A stretch of DNA of 64,000 bases, from NCBI GenBank assembly GCA_947044405.1, contig CAMRHE010000168.1, forward strand, positions 124,501 to 188,500, read 5' to 3'. This stretch comes from Leptodactylus fallax (lineage: Eukaryota; Chordata; Amphibia; Anura; Leptodactylidae). Below, piece after piece: positions 49,386-60,702 of this stretch; the first letter of the stretch is position 1; each line of letters opens with the position of its first letter. The notes below the pieces were generated by a model. That model was not told the DNA's origin, did no database searches, and saw nothing but the letters and a program-made list of their open reading frames with translations. A program made the translations under genes and the position numbers.

Positions 49386-50492
49386 CCCGCCGCTAACAGC
49401 TGCGAATGGTGCCGACAACAATCACAACTGTTAACACTTTAGATGCTGCGGTTAAACACAACCGCGGCATCTAAAGTGCGCAGACCGATTGTCACTCTCC
49501 GGATCGTCAGATGGCGACAATTGGTTGCCATGACAGCCAGGAGCCTATTCAAGGCTACCAGGTTTGTTATCACATCAGTTCTATTGCACGCTGCCTATGG
49601 CGTGTAATAGAAGTGAATGGATTTTACTATTCACTGCAATATATTAGTATTGCAGTATATAGTATGAGCGATCAGACCCCCTAGGGTTCAAGGTCCCTAG
49701 GACTTCTAAAAATAAAAGTAAAAAAAAAAAATAAAGTTTTTAAAAGTATAAAAAAAAAAAACTAAAAAATATAAAAAGTTCAAATCACCCCCCTTTCCCT
49801 AAATCACATATAACAAACAATAATAAACACACTTTAGGTGTCCCCGCACTCCAAAATGTACGAACTATTAAGATATTAAAATATTTATCCCATAAGGTGA
49901 ATGGCGTAGCTGGGAAAAAAAATCAAAATGGCCAAATGGCAATTTTTTTCAACACTATCCCTTCAATAAAAAATGGAATAAAAAGAGCTCAAACCATCAT
50001 AACTTCCCCAAAACAGTATCAACACCATTTTGTCCCACATAAAAAGATGCCTTACCCAGCTCCATACACATAAATATGAAAAAGTTACAGGTGCCAGAAC
50101 ATGGCGACACAAATTTCTTTATATTTTGCAAAGTTTTACATTTTTTAAAAGGTATCAATTACAAATACTATATAAATTTGGTATTGTGTGATCGTACTGA
50201 CACAAAATACAGGTAACATGTCATTTTTACTACATAATGAACGCCGTAAAAATTAAACCCATAAGAAATTGGCGCAAATGCATTTTTTTTCCAATTCCAC
50301 CTCATTCATAATTTTTTTTCCAGTTTCCCAGTACATTGTACAAGATAATGAATGGTGCCATTACAAAATACAATTTGTCCCACAAACAATAAGCCATCAT
50401 GCGACTCTGAACTGAGAAATGAAAAAGTTATGGCTCTTGGAATGGGGAGAGGGAAAAATGGAAATGCAAAAATTGGCTGAGACATGAAAGGG
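49386..50492 (-). mobile_element. piggyBac-like (TTAA) non-autonomous element, one end truncated
   Basis: The right end, read on the minus strand, is TTAACCCTTTCATGTCTC, with TTAA at 50493-50496. The left end is not a terminus. It starts inside the element at a block (TTAACACTTTAGATGC then CGCGGCATCTAAAG) that is homologous to 63920-63970. The interior holds long A-rich stretches and the frog-repeat strings TGGCACCATTCATTATC and CCATAACTTTTTCATTTC (minus strand). No transposase is seen. The superfamily call rests on the TTAA ends. Confidence 0.65.
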
Positions 50493-50496
50493 TTAA

Positions 50497-52678
50497 AAAG
50501 ATGTTCAGTAGAGGAGGTAGAAACACACTAAACTTACGGAAAACCAATTTTAACCAGCTAATAGAGGAGCTTAGCAGCATAAACTGGGACAATGTCCTCA
50601 AAGTGACCGGAACACAAACAAAATGGGACATTTTCAAAAGCATTCTAAATAGGACCACTAAAAAACACATACCATATGGGAATAAGCGGGCCAGAAATCA
50701 TAGAAAACCCATATGGCTAACTAAAACAGTAAGGAGTGCAATGAGGGATAAAAAGGAAGCATTTAAAGTACTAAAACAAGAAAGTTGTAACACAGCATTA
50801 AAAACCTATAAGGAGAAAAATGAATTGTGCAAAAGACAAATAAAGGAGGCGAAGATTGAGGCTGAGAGAAAAATTGCCAAGGAAAGTAAAAATAAATTAT
50901 TCTTCAATTACATAAATAATAAGAGAATAAAAACTGACAATGTGGGTCCTCTCAAAAAAAGCACAACTATTAAATGCCTTCTTCTCTACGGTGTTTACAC
51001 AAGAAAATCCAATGGCCAGCAACATGACTAGGGGTAATGTTAACTCTTAATTAAATGTCACCCAGGAGGAAGTGTGGCGCTGCCTTCAAAACACTAAAAT
51101 AGAGAAATTGGCAGGTCCAGATGGCATACATCCCCGAGTTCTGAGGGAATTATGCACGGGGATAGATAGATCCTTATATCTAATATTTAAGGATTCAGTA
51201 GTGACTGGGTCTGTTCCACAGGATTGGCGCATAGCAAATGTGGTGCCAATTTTCTAAAAGGGGTCTAAAAGTGAGCCTGGAAACTACAGGTCAGTAAGTT
51301 TGACTTCTGTGATGGTTAAGATATTTGAGGGTTTTCTAAGAGATGCTGTCCTGGAGTATATCAATGTAAATAATCTTATAATGCCTAATCAGCATGGGTT
51401 TATGAGGAATCGGTCCTGTCAGACTAATCTGATCAGCTTCTATGAAGAGGTCAGTTCTAGACTGGACATAGGTAATGCAGTGGACGTGGTGTATCTGGAC
51501 TTTTCAAAGGCTTTTGATACTGTACCACATGAAAGGTTTGTATGCAAAATGAGAATGTTGGGACTGGGGGAAAACATATGCATTTGGGTTTGCAACTGGC
51601 TCATTGATAGGAAACAGAAGGTGCTTGTTAATGGTAAATACTCAGACTGGGTCACAGTCACCAGTGGGGTGCCACAGGGGTCAGTATTGGGCCCTCTCCT
51701 GTTTAATATATTTATTAATGACCTCTTAGAGGGTTTAAAGTGCAGGGTGTCCATATTTGCAGATGATACTAAACTTTGAAAGTTAATCAAAAATGAGGAG
51801 GATAGTAGAATATTACAGGAGGATCTAAGGAAGCATTGGTCATTTTGGTCAATGAAATAAAATGTACGATTGTGTACTTAATAGTAAATTACTGGGTAAG
51901 ACTGCCACTGAAAGACTTTGGTGGATTGTGGTGGGCAGTAAGCTTACCTTTAGTTACCAGTGCCAGGCAGCTGCTGCCAAGGCAAATAAAATTATAGGAT
52001 GCATCAAAAGAGGTATAGATTCTCATGACAAGAACATAGTTATGCCTCTATACTAATCACTGGTACGTCCACACAGACTATTGCGTGCAATTTTGGGCCC
52101 CTGTATACAAGGAGGATATAATCGAACTAGAGAGTGCAGAGAAGGCCGACCAAAATTATTAGGGGAATGCGTGGATTGGAATACAATAATAGATTGATAA
52201 ACTTGGGGTTATTCAGAAAAACGCGGAGACCTAATAACAATGTACAAATACATGAAGGGACAGCACAAAGAACTTTTTACTCCTAGGCCAGTGACAGTGA
52301 CAAGGGGACATCCTCTACGTCTGGAAAAGAGAAAGTTTCACTAGCAACATAGAAGGGGAATCTTTACTGTAAGAACAGCGAGGCTATGGAACTCTCTGCC
52401 CCAGGAAGTGGTGATGGTGAATTCATTGAGCAAGTTCAAAGAGGGCCTAGATGCCTTTCTCGAACAGAAAAATATTACGGATTATGGGTTCTAGATTTTG
52501 TTAAGGACAAGCTGATACAGGGTTTTATACTGATTGCCAGATTGAAGTTGGGAATTTTTTCCCCTGAAATGGGGCAATTGGCATAAGCCTCATGGGGTTT
52601 TTACCTTCCTCTGTAGGGTTATAGGTTGGACTTGATGGACTGGTGTCTTCATCCAACCTCATTTACTATGTAGCTATG
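50497..52678 (+). mobile_element. CR1-like LINE, copy B, with complete 3' end
   Basis: 5'-truncated in the ORF2 linker, it continues through the RT and the 3' part of ORF2 to a proper 3' end. There the hairpin GGTTGGACTTG.../...CATCCAACC is followed by the short repeated TTACTATGTAGCTATG. A 3' stem-loop plus short tandem repeats is the signature of CR1 ends. Confidence 0.85.
50501..52556 (+). pseudogene. CR1 ORF2 reverse transcriptase, disrupted
   Basis: 50501-51031 is the linker between endonuclease and RT. 51072-51257 and 51300-51779 give RT blocks [45 protein letters not shown] and FADDTKL, so the catalytic Asp pair is intact. Frameshifts or stops occur near 51031, 51257, 51780 and 51860. 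The C-terminal part (RLWNSLPQEVV near 52390-52420) is also recognisable. It encodes no functional protein as it stands. Confidence 0.85.
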
Positions 52679-52736
52679 GAGCACTACTTGTATGTGCAAG
52701 ATTACAGTGAGGAAGCTGTGATGCAGACAGAGCATA

Positions 52737-53660
52737 CAGGGCTGCCTGCAGGAATTTTGAGCCCCTCCCCCCACAGTTTAATGTTCCACAGGGTACATAA
52801 TGCTCCACAGTATAAAATGCTCCCCTGAGCACCCCAACAGTGGCCCCAAATGGTATATTATGCTCCACACAGTATAATATGCTCCCCTGAGCCCCCACAC
52901 AGTATAATACCCCTTAGTGGCCCCACACAGTATAATATGCTCTCCAGAGCCTACAACCACCACAGTATAATGCTCCACAATGGTATAATATAATGCCCCA
53001 CAGAGTATAATGATCTCCACAGTGGCCCCACACAGTATAATAGGCTCCCCACACTTACCCCAATATAAAGCTCCACAGTAGCCCCACATAATATAATATG
53101 CTCCCCAGAGGCTCCCCCAGAGTATAATAATCAGAGACCATGGGGAAGTGAGGGAAAATAACAAACAGTTATGCTCACCTTGCCTTACCTCTCCTGGGCA
53201 TCCTTGTGTTGCTCCCGATTCTGTCGGCTTCATCTTCAGGTCTGCGGCTGACTTCACTCTTTCTGGAAGTCACTGCTATGACTGGGCCTCAGCAGTCACA
53301 TGGGGCACACTGATGTTATGACACCAATGCACTCCATGTAACCGTTGAGGGCCAATCACAGGCCTCAGAAGTGATGTCCAGAATGCGCAACGTCAGCTAC
53401 AGGCCAGAAATGGCCAGAAGATGATGCGGGATCACCAGAAGCCCAGGAGAGGTGAGTAAAAATGTTTGTTATTTTCACGGACCTCCCCTGTGGCACATGA
53501 CTCCAGGCCCCTTTCCGTTAACGATGTGGCCGGGACTAACTAAAGGATCCAAAGTCATTAGGCTCCGCATCTCGGGGGCCCCTTTGGCCCCATCTAAAGG
53601 CATGGGGCCCACCAGGGGATTCACCTGTACCCCAGTGGGCCAGTCCGAGCCTGGTAACAT
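52737..53660. mobile_element. hAT-like non-autonomous element with tandem GTATAATG core
   Basis: Left CAGGGCTGCCTGCAGGAATTT resembles hAT ends starting CAGGGC. The right CCAGTCCGAGCCTG is a CAG-type end in inverse, though not clearly the partner. Between them, 52790-53125 is a run of about ten degenerate units of roughly 30 bp (CACAGTATAATGCTCC...GGCCC). A single-copy part with CTCTCCTGGGCATCC follows (53190). It may be two elements. Confidence 0.55.
52790..53125. repeat. Minisatellite, ~30-bp units with CACAGTATAAT(G)
   Basis: The string CACAGTATAAT(A/G) recurs every 20-45 bp, alternating with TGCTCC(C/A) and GGCCCC. The same motif is found at 25365-25460, 59690-59960 and, inverted, in 15740-15840 and 29840-29900. 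Confidence 0.8.
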
Positions 53661-54214
53661 CTGATGGTGGCTCTTGGCTGTCCTGGCTGATCTCTCCACC
53701 ATCACTTGCTGTGGTCTATGCACCTGTGAGTACTCTTTGGTGCCTACACTCCACTTCCTGCTAAAGTCACAGGATGACACCCCATGCACATGGGCCTATG
53801 CTTCCTGGTCCCTGTTTAACGGCTCCCATCATGTAGACTTTTTACAATAAGTATAAGGACAGTTATCTTGCTTTTTTACTTGATCTCTAAATATGGCCCC
53901 TACTGGTTTTTGAAGTTTTGTTTATACCCTTATAGTTTTCATTGCATTACGTACAAATTTTTTGATTACCCAGTGTTAGCCCTTGACTTTATGCCTAGGC
54001 CTCATATAGTATTTTGTTGCGTTATTCACTCCAGTTATACTTTCTAGATACACCAGTTCACTATACAGTTGATTCTCTTTCTAACTCTCCAGGGCGGTTA
54101 CTGGCGGCTACTTATGTTTTTTATTCTCCTCAGCGCTATCACCTCATCTACTGTGCTCATAGCCTCCCACAAGCCTTGTCCGCCACTGCCTAAATATACC
54201 TGACTTTCACAATG

Positions 54215-54577
54215 TTCTCCCTACTCACATCTTTGAGCTTTATCCTACCCCCTTTTTATGTGTAAGATTTCAAAAAAGAACAGGGGATTTAACTAAAAAA
54301 TGTCGAAAGTATGATAGACTACAACCCAATATCTTATGTATTCAAGAATCCCACTTCACCCACACCTCATTCCCTAATTTTTTTCATTTTCGGTATAGCC
54401 TGGTAGGCCACGCAACCAACCAAACCAAGAGTAGTTTCCTTGCAGGTTGATACCATGAAAGTGGATCTACAAGGGAGGTATATTATTTTGTATCGTCTCT
54501 ACGACCAACAATTCTTAATGGTCAACTTTATAAGCCCAAATGACTCCCCAGTTGCCTTTTTCCATGAGCTATGTTAT
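54215..54577 (+). mobile_element. L1-type LINE, 5' segment
   Basis: Endonuclease N-terminal part of an L1-clade element. The stretch CTTATGTATTCAAGAATCCC near 54330 encodes LCIQESHF, with the Glu of the endonuclease motif. 54440-54560 gives GRYIILYRLYDQQFLMVNF and SPNDSP. It is interrupted at 54577 by the L2 element, with a 7-bp duplication ATGTTAT. Confidence 0.75.
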
Positions 54578-56759
54578 AATAATAATAATAATACATTTTA
54601 TTTATATAGCGCCAACATATTCCGCAGCACTGTGCAACTTGTAGGGTTCAAGTACTGACAAAAAAGATACATTACAAAGAAATAGTCAATTTACACACTG
54701 GGACTGAGGGCCCTGCTCGCAAGAGCTTACAATCTATGAGGTAGAGGGGGTGACACAAGAGGTAGCAGGGGCGGCAACAAATGTAGCATTGTTTATACAA
54801 TGGTCAGACAATTTTGTAATAGAGGTTACTGTCATTACACATATATAAGCTGTATGAGCCATCACCAGTCTTGTCCTTTAACATGTAGATGGTGCCTGGA
54901 CATATAAAGCTAGTCTGATACGGCATCATATCCTGTGAGGTAATGTTGAAGCATAAACAGAGGAGGGTACGTTTTAGGGATTCTAACTATGGAAGGGTTT
55001 ACATTAGGAGTTGTGATAGGCCTGTCTGAAAAGATGTGTCTTTAGTTTACGCTTGAAGCTGTGGAAATTGGGGGTTAATCTCATAGTCTGGGATAGAGCA
55101 TTCCAGAGAAGTGGTGCAACTCGGGAGAAGTCTTGTATACGAGCGTGGGAGGTTCTGATAATAGAGGATGTTAGTCTTAGGTCATTGAGTGAACGGAGAG
55201 TACGGGTTGGGCAATAGACAGAGATGAGGGAGGAAATGTAGGGAGGTGCAGCATTATGGAGAGCCTTGTGAATGAGGGTGATAAGTTTATATTGTATTCT
55301 GTATTGAATAGGCAGCCAATGTAGTGACCGGCACATACCAGAGGCGTAGCTGTAACGTCTAGACTGATAGATGAGCCTGGCCGCAGCATTCACAATAGAT
55401 TGTAGAGGGGAGAGTTTAGTAAGGGGAAGACCGATTAGTAAGGAGTTACAGTAGTCAAAGCGAGAGTGAATCAGGGCAACAATAAGTGTCTTTAGTGTAT
55501 CTGTGGTAAGGAAATGGCGGATTCTGGAGATGTTTTTGAGGTGGAGATGACAAGAGCGTGCGAGTGATTGGATATGGAGGGTGAAGGAAAGGTCTAAATC
55601 AAGCAAAACCCCAAGGCAGCGGGCATACTGCCTAGGAGTTATGGTAAGGCCGGAGACTGCAATGGAGATATCAGGAACAGGTCTATTAGATGGTAGAAAC
55701 AGCAGTAGTTCAGTCTTTGAGAGATTCAGTTTCAGATAGAGCGAAGACATGATATTAGAGACATGATAGATTATATATAGACATGATTATTTATAGACAT
55801 GATCATTTATAGACATGATTAGACATGATATTAGAGACAGCAGAGAGACAATCACTGGTATTCTGTATTAGTGCAGAGGTGATGTCACGGGATGACGTAT
55901 ATAATTGGGTGTCATCAGTATAAAGATGGTACCGGAAGCCAAATCTAGTGATGGTTTGTCCAATGGGTGCTGTGTAGAGGGAGAAGAGCAGGGGACCTAG
56001 GGCCGAGCCCTGAGGAACACCAACGGCAAGGAGAAGAGGGGAAGAAACAGAGCCCGCAAATGGTACACAGAAAGTGCGGTCAGAGAGATAAGAGGAGAGC
56101 CAGGAGAGAGTGGTGTCTGTGATGCCGACAGAGCGGAGCATAGTGAGGAGGAGTTGATGGTCAACAGTGTCAAATGCTGCTGAGAGATCTAGAAGAATAA
56201 GAAAAGAGAAGTCACCTTTGGATTTAGCCGTCAGGAAATCATTGGAGACTTTTGTGACGGCCGTTTCAGTAGAGTGCAGAGTGCGGAAGCCAGATTGTAA
56301 GGGGTCAAGAAGAGAGTTAGTAGAAAGATAGCGGATTAAACGAGAATAGACCAAGCGTTCCAAGATTTTGAAGATAAAAGGAAGGTTAGAGACAGGTCGA
56401 TAGTTAGCAGCACAGGACGGGTCAAGGGAGGATTTCTTCAGTAGTGGGGTTATGACAGCATGTTTGAAAGCGGATGGGAAAATTCCAGAAGAGATAGAGA
56501 GTTTACATATTTTAGTAAGGTAAGTCGTGACGGCAGGCGACAGAGACTGGAGAAGGTGTGAGGGGAAAGGGTCACTACTGCAGGTCGTAGGACGAGAAGA
56601 GGAAAGTAGCTGAGATACTTCCTCCTCTGTAACAGGTTCAAAAGATGAGAATGAACAGTCTGAAGTGCGGCTGGTGAGGGGGTCAGTGCCACCTGGGGAT
56701 TGGGCATTTATTGGCTGACGGATCTTATCAATTTTATCATGGAAATAAGAGGCCAGGTC
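54578..56759 (-). mobile_element. L2-clade LINE inserted in L1, with 7-bp target duplication
   Basis: A 2182-bp, 5'-truncated L2 on the minus strand. Its 3' tail reads GGCGCTATATAAATAAAATG followed by ATT repeats. ATGTTAT at 54571-54577 and 56760-56766 is the target-site duplication. The L1 reading continues on the far side (FFHELCY then LLGQLEYF), confirming the insertion point. Confidence 0.9.
55004..56460 (-). pseudogene. L2 ORF2 reverse transcriptase and C-terminus, nearly intact
   Basis: Read from high to low coordinate: LLKKSSLDPSCAANYRPVSN (56450-56390), then an open frame 56363-55803 with LLDLSAAFDTVDH, GVPQGSALGPLLFSLYT and YTDDTQLY (YADD in most relatives, with the catalytic Asp pair retained). 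A second frame, 55750-55004, gives KTELLLF, RFDYCNSLLIGLP, NAAARLIYQ, LHWLPI and FKRKLKTHLFRQAY. The two are put out of frame by a 76-bp tandem duplication at 55746-55839; otherwise the RT and C-terminal region are open. Homology upstream of 56460 is in another frame. Confidence 0.88.
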
Positions 56760-56766
56760 ATGTTAT

Positions 56767-58186
56767 CTGCTGGGACAGTTAGAATACTTTAAGATAGTCT
56801 GGTGTAGGACTTTTAACTTTACTCAAACTCTCTTCTAAAGCTAAGGGTGGAGTCTGTAAAGCCCTCCAGTCGCTTGGGAATTTAATGGGAACAAGACAGG
56901 CTGCACATATTTTTCCCCAGCTCACCACCACTACACTAGGATCAACTGGATCCTCATGTCCACCCACCTTCATGCTTCCCAGCCTCACCTATGCCCACCA
57001 CATACTATGTGCCTGGTCGGACCACGACCTAGTGTTAATTGATTTCAACCTCCAGGACCCCCCAAGAACCCTTTTCGGTGGCGGCTAAATGAATCCCTAC
57101 TTACAGTTCCAGGCATTCAGCCATGAATCTCTGAAACTCTTATCGATTACTTCGCACACAATAGTTTCTTGGACACTAAGCCAGCAGTTAATTAGGGTGT
57201 TTATAAAGCTGTAATTAGAGGTACACTTACAGCAGAAGCTTCCCATCTGAAAAAAGAATGGTCTAAGGCTGACCTAGAGCATAAATTGTTGAAACTATCA
57301 AACTACAACTTGACGCTGTGCTCAAACATAGGACAGGGAAAGCCATTTCATGGACTCAGGCTAAATTCTACAAATACGCAAACAAATCTGATAAACTAGC
57401 CTCCAAACTAAGAGCCCACCAGAGGTTGAACTTGTTATATCATATAGGGGTGTCAGATGGTAGGATGACTTCCAACCATAACGCAATATATGCACAATTT
57501 CATAAATTTTACCAGAAACTTTATTCCGCTTCCACTACTGGCCGCCCATCTGATATCTTTCCTCCTCTCCCTCCATCTCCCAATAATTATGACCACTCAG
57601 GCCTCTTCCCTGAACCGATTAGTAAGGAGAAACTAGACTGTCATTGGTGTCCCAACTGTAAAGCCCCTGAGCTGGATGGCTTTTCCTCCCAATATTACAA
57701 AATATGTAAATCCATACTTTCCACATAGCTCCTTCAGATGTTTAACTGTGTCCTGCAGGGGGGTAAATTTCCCCAGAACATAATGAGCGCTTCCATAATG
57801 GTAATTCCCAAACCTAGTAAGGATAGCACTACCCCTGTCAACTACAGACCCATATCGCTTCTAAACTTACATATTAAGATTTTTTCCTCTATTCTCACCT
57901 CCCGCTTGAACAGCCTACTCCCATCTCTGGTACACTCAAATCAAGTGGGATTTATTCCAGGGAGACAGGCCGCTGATAATGTTATCAGTTTGTAATATTA
58001 TACATTGGGCTGAACACCACCACAAACCCATCTCATTGCTGGCCCTAGACATAGAAAAGGTTTTTGATAGTCTTTCGTGGAGCACTTTGGGCACTTTATT
58101 GTGACATAAACTCTCAACAGACTCACTGGCACCAATTTAGATCTGGTGCGGAACCCGACAGGAATGTCCCCTATCTCCTGAAGGTT
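56767..58186 (+). mobile_element. L1-type LINE, continued (endonuclease C-part and RT)
   Basis: The other half of the L1 split by L2. It runs from the endonuclease through half the RT. It ends at 58186 at GTRQECPLSP, the start of an RT motif, where a CR1 copy begins. No 3' remainder of this L1 is found downstream. Confidence 0.8.
56885..58186 (+). pseudogene. L1 ORF2 endonuclease/RT, disrupted
   Basis: 56985-57050 reads HILCAWSDHDLVLIDFNLQ, with the SDH catalytic motif of APE-type endonucleases intact. 57318-57728 contains the spacer and PELDGFSSQYYKI. 57738-57995 contains IMVIPKPSKDSTTPVNYRPI, KIFSSILTSRLN and HSNQVGFIPGRQAADNV, RT blocks of the L1/Tx1 type. A third piece near 58038-58075 reads LALDIEKVFDSLSW. 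Several stops and frameshifts separate them. Confidence 0.8.
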
Positions 58187-59405
58187 TTCTAAGAATTGCT
58201 AACCTGGAGTATCTCCAGGAAAATAACACCCAATCAGCATGGGTTTATGAGGAATCGGTTCTGATTAGCTTCTATGTAGAGGTTAATTCTATGGGTAATG
58301 TGGTGTATTTGGACTTTTCAAAGGCATTCAATACTGTACCACATAAAAGGTTGATATACAAAATGACGACATTGGGACTGGAGGCAAACATAGGCATTTG
58401 GGTTCACAACTGGCTCAGTGACAGGAAAAAGAGGATGCTGGTTAATGGGAGGTACTCACACTGGGTCACAATCACCAGTGAGGTGCCACAGTGGTCAGTA
58501 TTGGGTTCCCTCCTTTTCATTATGTTTATTATTAACCTGGTAGAGGGTTTACAAAGTAGAGTTTCCGTATTTGCATATGACACTTAACACTGTAAAGTAA
58601 TCAAAACTGAGGAGGATAGTAGATTACAGGGGGGATTTACAGATACTAGAAGTATTTGCTGGGACTTGTCAATGAAGTTTAATGTAGACAAATATAAATT
58701 TACGCATGTAGGTTATGGTCATAGAAATAAAATGTAAGATTATGTGCTTAATAGTAAATTACTGAGTAAAACTGCCACTGAAAAAAGCTTACCTTTAGTG
58801 TTCAGTGTCAGGCAAATAAAATTATGGGATGCACCAAAAGAGGAAATTTTGATGCCTCTGTACAGATCACTAATACAGCCACACAGACTATTGTGCAAAA
58901 TTTTGGGCCCCAGTGTACAAGGACATACTTGAACTACAAGTGCAGAGAAGGGCGACTAAGATTATTAGAAGAATGGGTGTATTGAAGTACAACGAAAGAT
59001 TAACAAACTTGGGTTTAATCAGTTTAGAGAAAAGATGGTAAAGGGGAGACCTAATAATGTACAAATACATGAAGGGACAGCACAAAGAACTTTCTAATGA
59101 TCTTTTGACTCCTAGGCCAGTGACCAGGGGACATTTTCTATGCCTAGAGAAAACATTTCACCAGCATCATATATGAAATTCTTTACTGTAGGAGCAGTGA
59201 GGGTATGGGACTCACTGCCACAGGATGTGGTGATGGTGGATTCACTGTGCAAATTCAAGAAGGGCTTGGATGCATTTCTTAAAAGTAAAAATTTTACAGG
59301 TTATGGTTTTAGTATTTTGGTGAAGACAAGTTGATCCAGGGATTTACACTTATTGCCCAATTTGGAGTTGGGAAGGATTTTTTTTTCCTCTGATGGGGAA
59401 ATTGG
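58187..59405 (+). mobile_element. CR1-like LINE, copy C, inserted in L1
   Basis: 5'-truncated in the RT. It begins AAGGTTTTCTAAGAATTGC, homologous to 51327 of copy B. It follows copy B through the whole 3' part to near 59405, where a hAT-like insertion interrupts it, and resumes at 60897-60962 with the 3' end (GGACTTGATGG, TCCAACCTCAT, TATGTAACTATG). Confidence 0.85.
58288..59334 (+). pseudogene. CR1 RT fragment with damaged catalytic site
   Basis: 58288-58587 reads [15 protein letters not shown] and TSEVPQWSVLGSLLF, ending FAYDT. The expected FADD catalytic pair has Tyr for the first Asp, and GVPQG is EVPQW, so this copy is inactive. 59140-59334 carries the C-terminal block RVWDSLPQDVVMVDSLCKFK. 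Confidence 0.8.
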
Positions 59406-59689
59406 GGGATAGGCAACCTTTTTTTAGTACAGCATGCTGAATCAAAAAAAAAAAACAAAAAAACAAGGATGAAGTGCTCGGTGTTCTGTAGGTTGTCGAC
59501 CCCTACATAAGTAATTTTAACAAGATTTGTAGCTGTAATACACAGAGTATATTACCTAAGTATTACAGCTGAGTGAGCCTGGCCAAATTTGTGTTCATAT
59601 GTGCAGTGGATGCTCTACTAGAAGCTACCATTGCAGGTAGAGAAAAAAATCTGACAAAATGGTGCATGCTGCTCTATTTTGTGTGGTAA

Positions 59690-59960
59690 AATGCCAGGAC
59701 CCCTATATACCGTATAATGTTACTTAGTGCCCCCTATATATTGTATAATGGTACTCAGTGCCTCCTTACACTGTATGCTTTTAGTACCCCCCCACACAAT
59801 ATGATGCTCCACTTTTGCCCCCACACAGTATAATGCCCCATTAGTGCCCAAGAGAATATAAAGCCCATTAGTGGCCTCAAGGAATGTTTCTGTATTTAAC
59901 CCCTTTAGTTACCCTCACATAGCATAAAGTCCCATTAGTGCCCCTCACAGTATGTTTGAT
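59690..59960. repeat. Degenerate ~35-bp tandem units, GTATAATG type
   Basis: Units around CCGTATAATG, TTGTATAATG, ACAGTATAATGCCCCATTAGTG and CACAGTATG recur with intervening GTGCCCCC. Confidence 0.65.
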
Positions 59961-60230
59961 TTTCCCCATCTGCACCCTGTGCTTTACAACTGATGATCAC
60001 ACCTCCTCCATTCTGTGAACCTCTGGCACCTACATACATCGGTCCAGTCCATAGATTGGCGTCGGGGGAGGACCAGGTGACTGTACTCATCACTCAGCCT
60101 GCTCTATAGGAACACACCACAACACATCACGCTCTGCAAACAAGTACAGTCACATGATTCTCCCCCGCCAACCAATCCATTAACTGGATCAATGTGTGCA
60201 GGAAGCTCACAGAATGGAGGAGGTGCAATC

Positions 60231-60243
60231 ATTAGTTACCACA
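60231..60243 (+). repeat. Target-site duplication, left copy
   Basis: ATTAGTTACCACA, identical to 60819-60831, flanks the hammerhead repeat insert. Confidence 0.9.
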
Positions 60244-60312
60244 CATTGAGGAGAGCACTCCTCAATGTGAGAGATTCTTGTCCCTAACCCACTCATTGCC
60301 TCCCACTAAGCC

Positions 60313-60390
60313 AGCCAATTCACTTTGCTCTGTACTGATGAAGGACAACAATCCGGAAACAGCGCTGTATGCAGATAAGTGAAATTGGCT
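60313..60390 (+). ncRNA. Hammerhead self-cleaving ribozyme (type I), copy 1
   Basis: Core CTGATGA (60335-60341) and GAAA (60356-60359). Stem I: TCTGTA (60329-60334) pairs with TGCAGA (60370-60375). After an internal loop (TGC opposite T), CACTT pairs with AAGTG, and AGCCAATT pairs with AATTGGCT past one bulged A. Stem II: GGA (60343-60345) with TCC (60352-60354) around a CAACAA loop. Stem III: CAGC with GCTG and no loop. The cleavage triplet is GTA, predicted cut after A60369. An internal loop in stem I beside a loop II is what natural hammerheads use for tertiary contact. Weak points are an A/G mismatch at the base of stem II and the loopless stem III, which would favour a dimeric fold. Confidence 0.82.
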
Positions 60391-60624
60391 TGGCTAAGAT
60401 CCCTTTTGCTGTCTCAAGGCTCGGTGAGTCAAAAGCAAATTGAGGATCTTTTACATCCAATAGAGGGCGCATGAGCTCCCCAGCTCCTTTCCCATAATGC
60501 CTTGTGATATGTAGATGCTAAGTAGAGGGCAAAAGGCAATTAAAATCTCTACACACCTTCACTGGTGCTCTCCTCAATGTGAGAGATTCTTGTCCCTAAC
60601 CCACTCATTGCCTCCCACTAAGCC

Positions 60625-60702
60625 AGCCAATTCACTTTGCTCTGTACTGATGAAGGACAACAATCCGGAAACAGCGCTGTATGCAGATAAGTGAAATTGG
60701 CT
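60625..60702 (+). ncRNA. Hammerhead self-cleaving ribozyme (type I), copy 2
   Basis: Identical in sequence to copy 1 and 312 bp downstream. Core CTGATGA at 60647-60653, GAAA at 60668-60671, predicted cut after 60681. Cleavage at both sites of one transcript would release a 312-nt monomer (60370-60681). Confidence 0.82.

Noticed and set aside
48150..52678. Treating the two CR1 pieces as one element split by the TTAA transposon
   Set aside because: About 180 bp of the same element region is present on both sides.
60470..60490. CCAATAGAGGGCGC inside the retrozyme-like unit as a CTCF site
   Set aside because: One core mismatch; probably coincidental, though it occurs in both copies.
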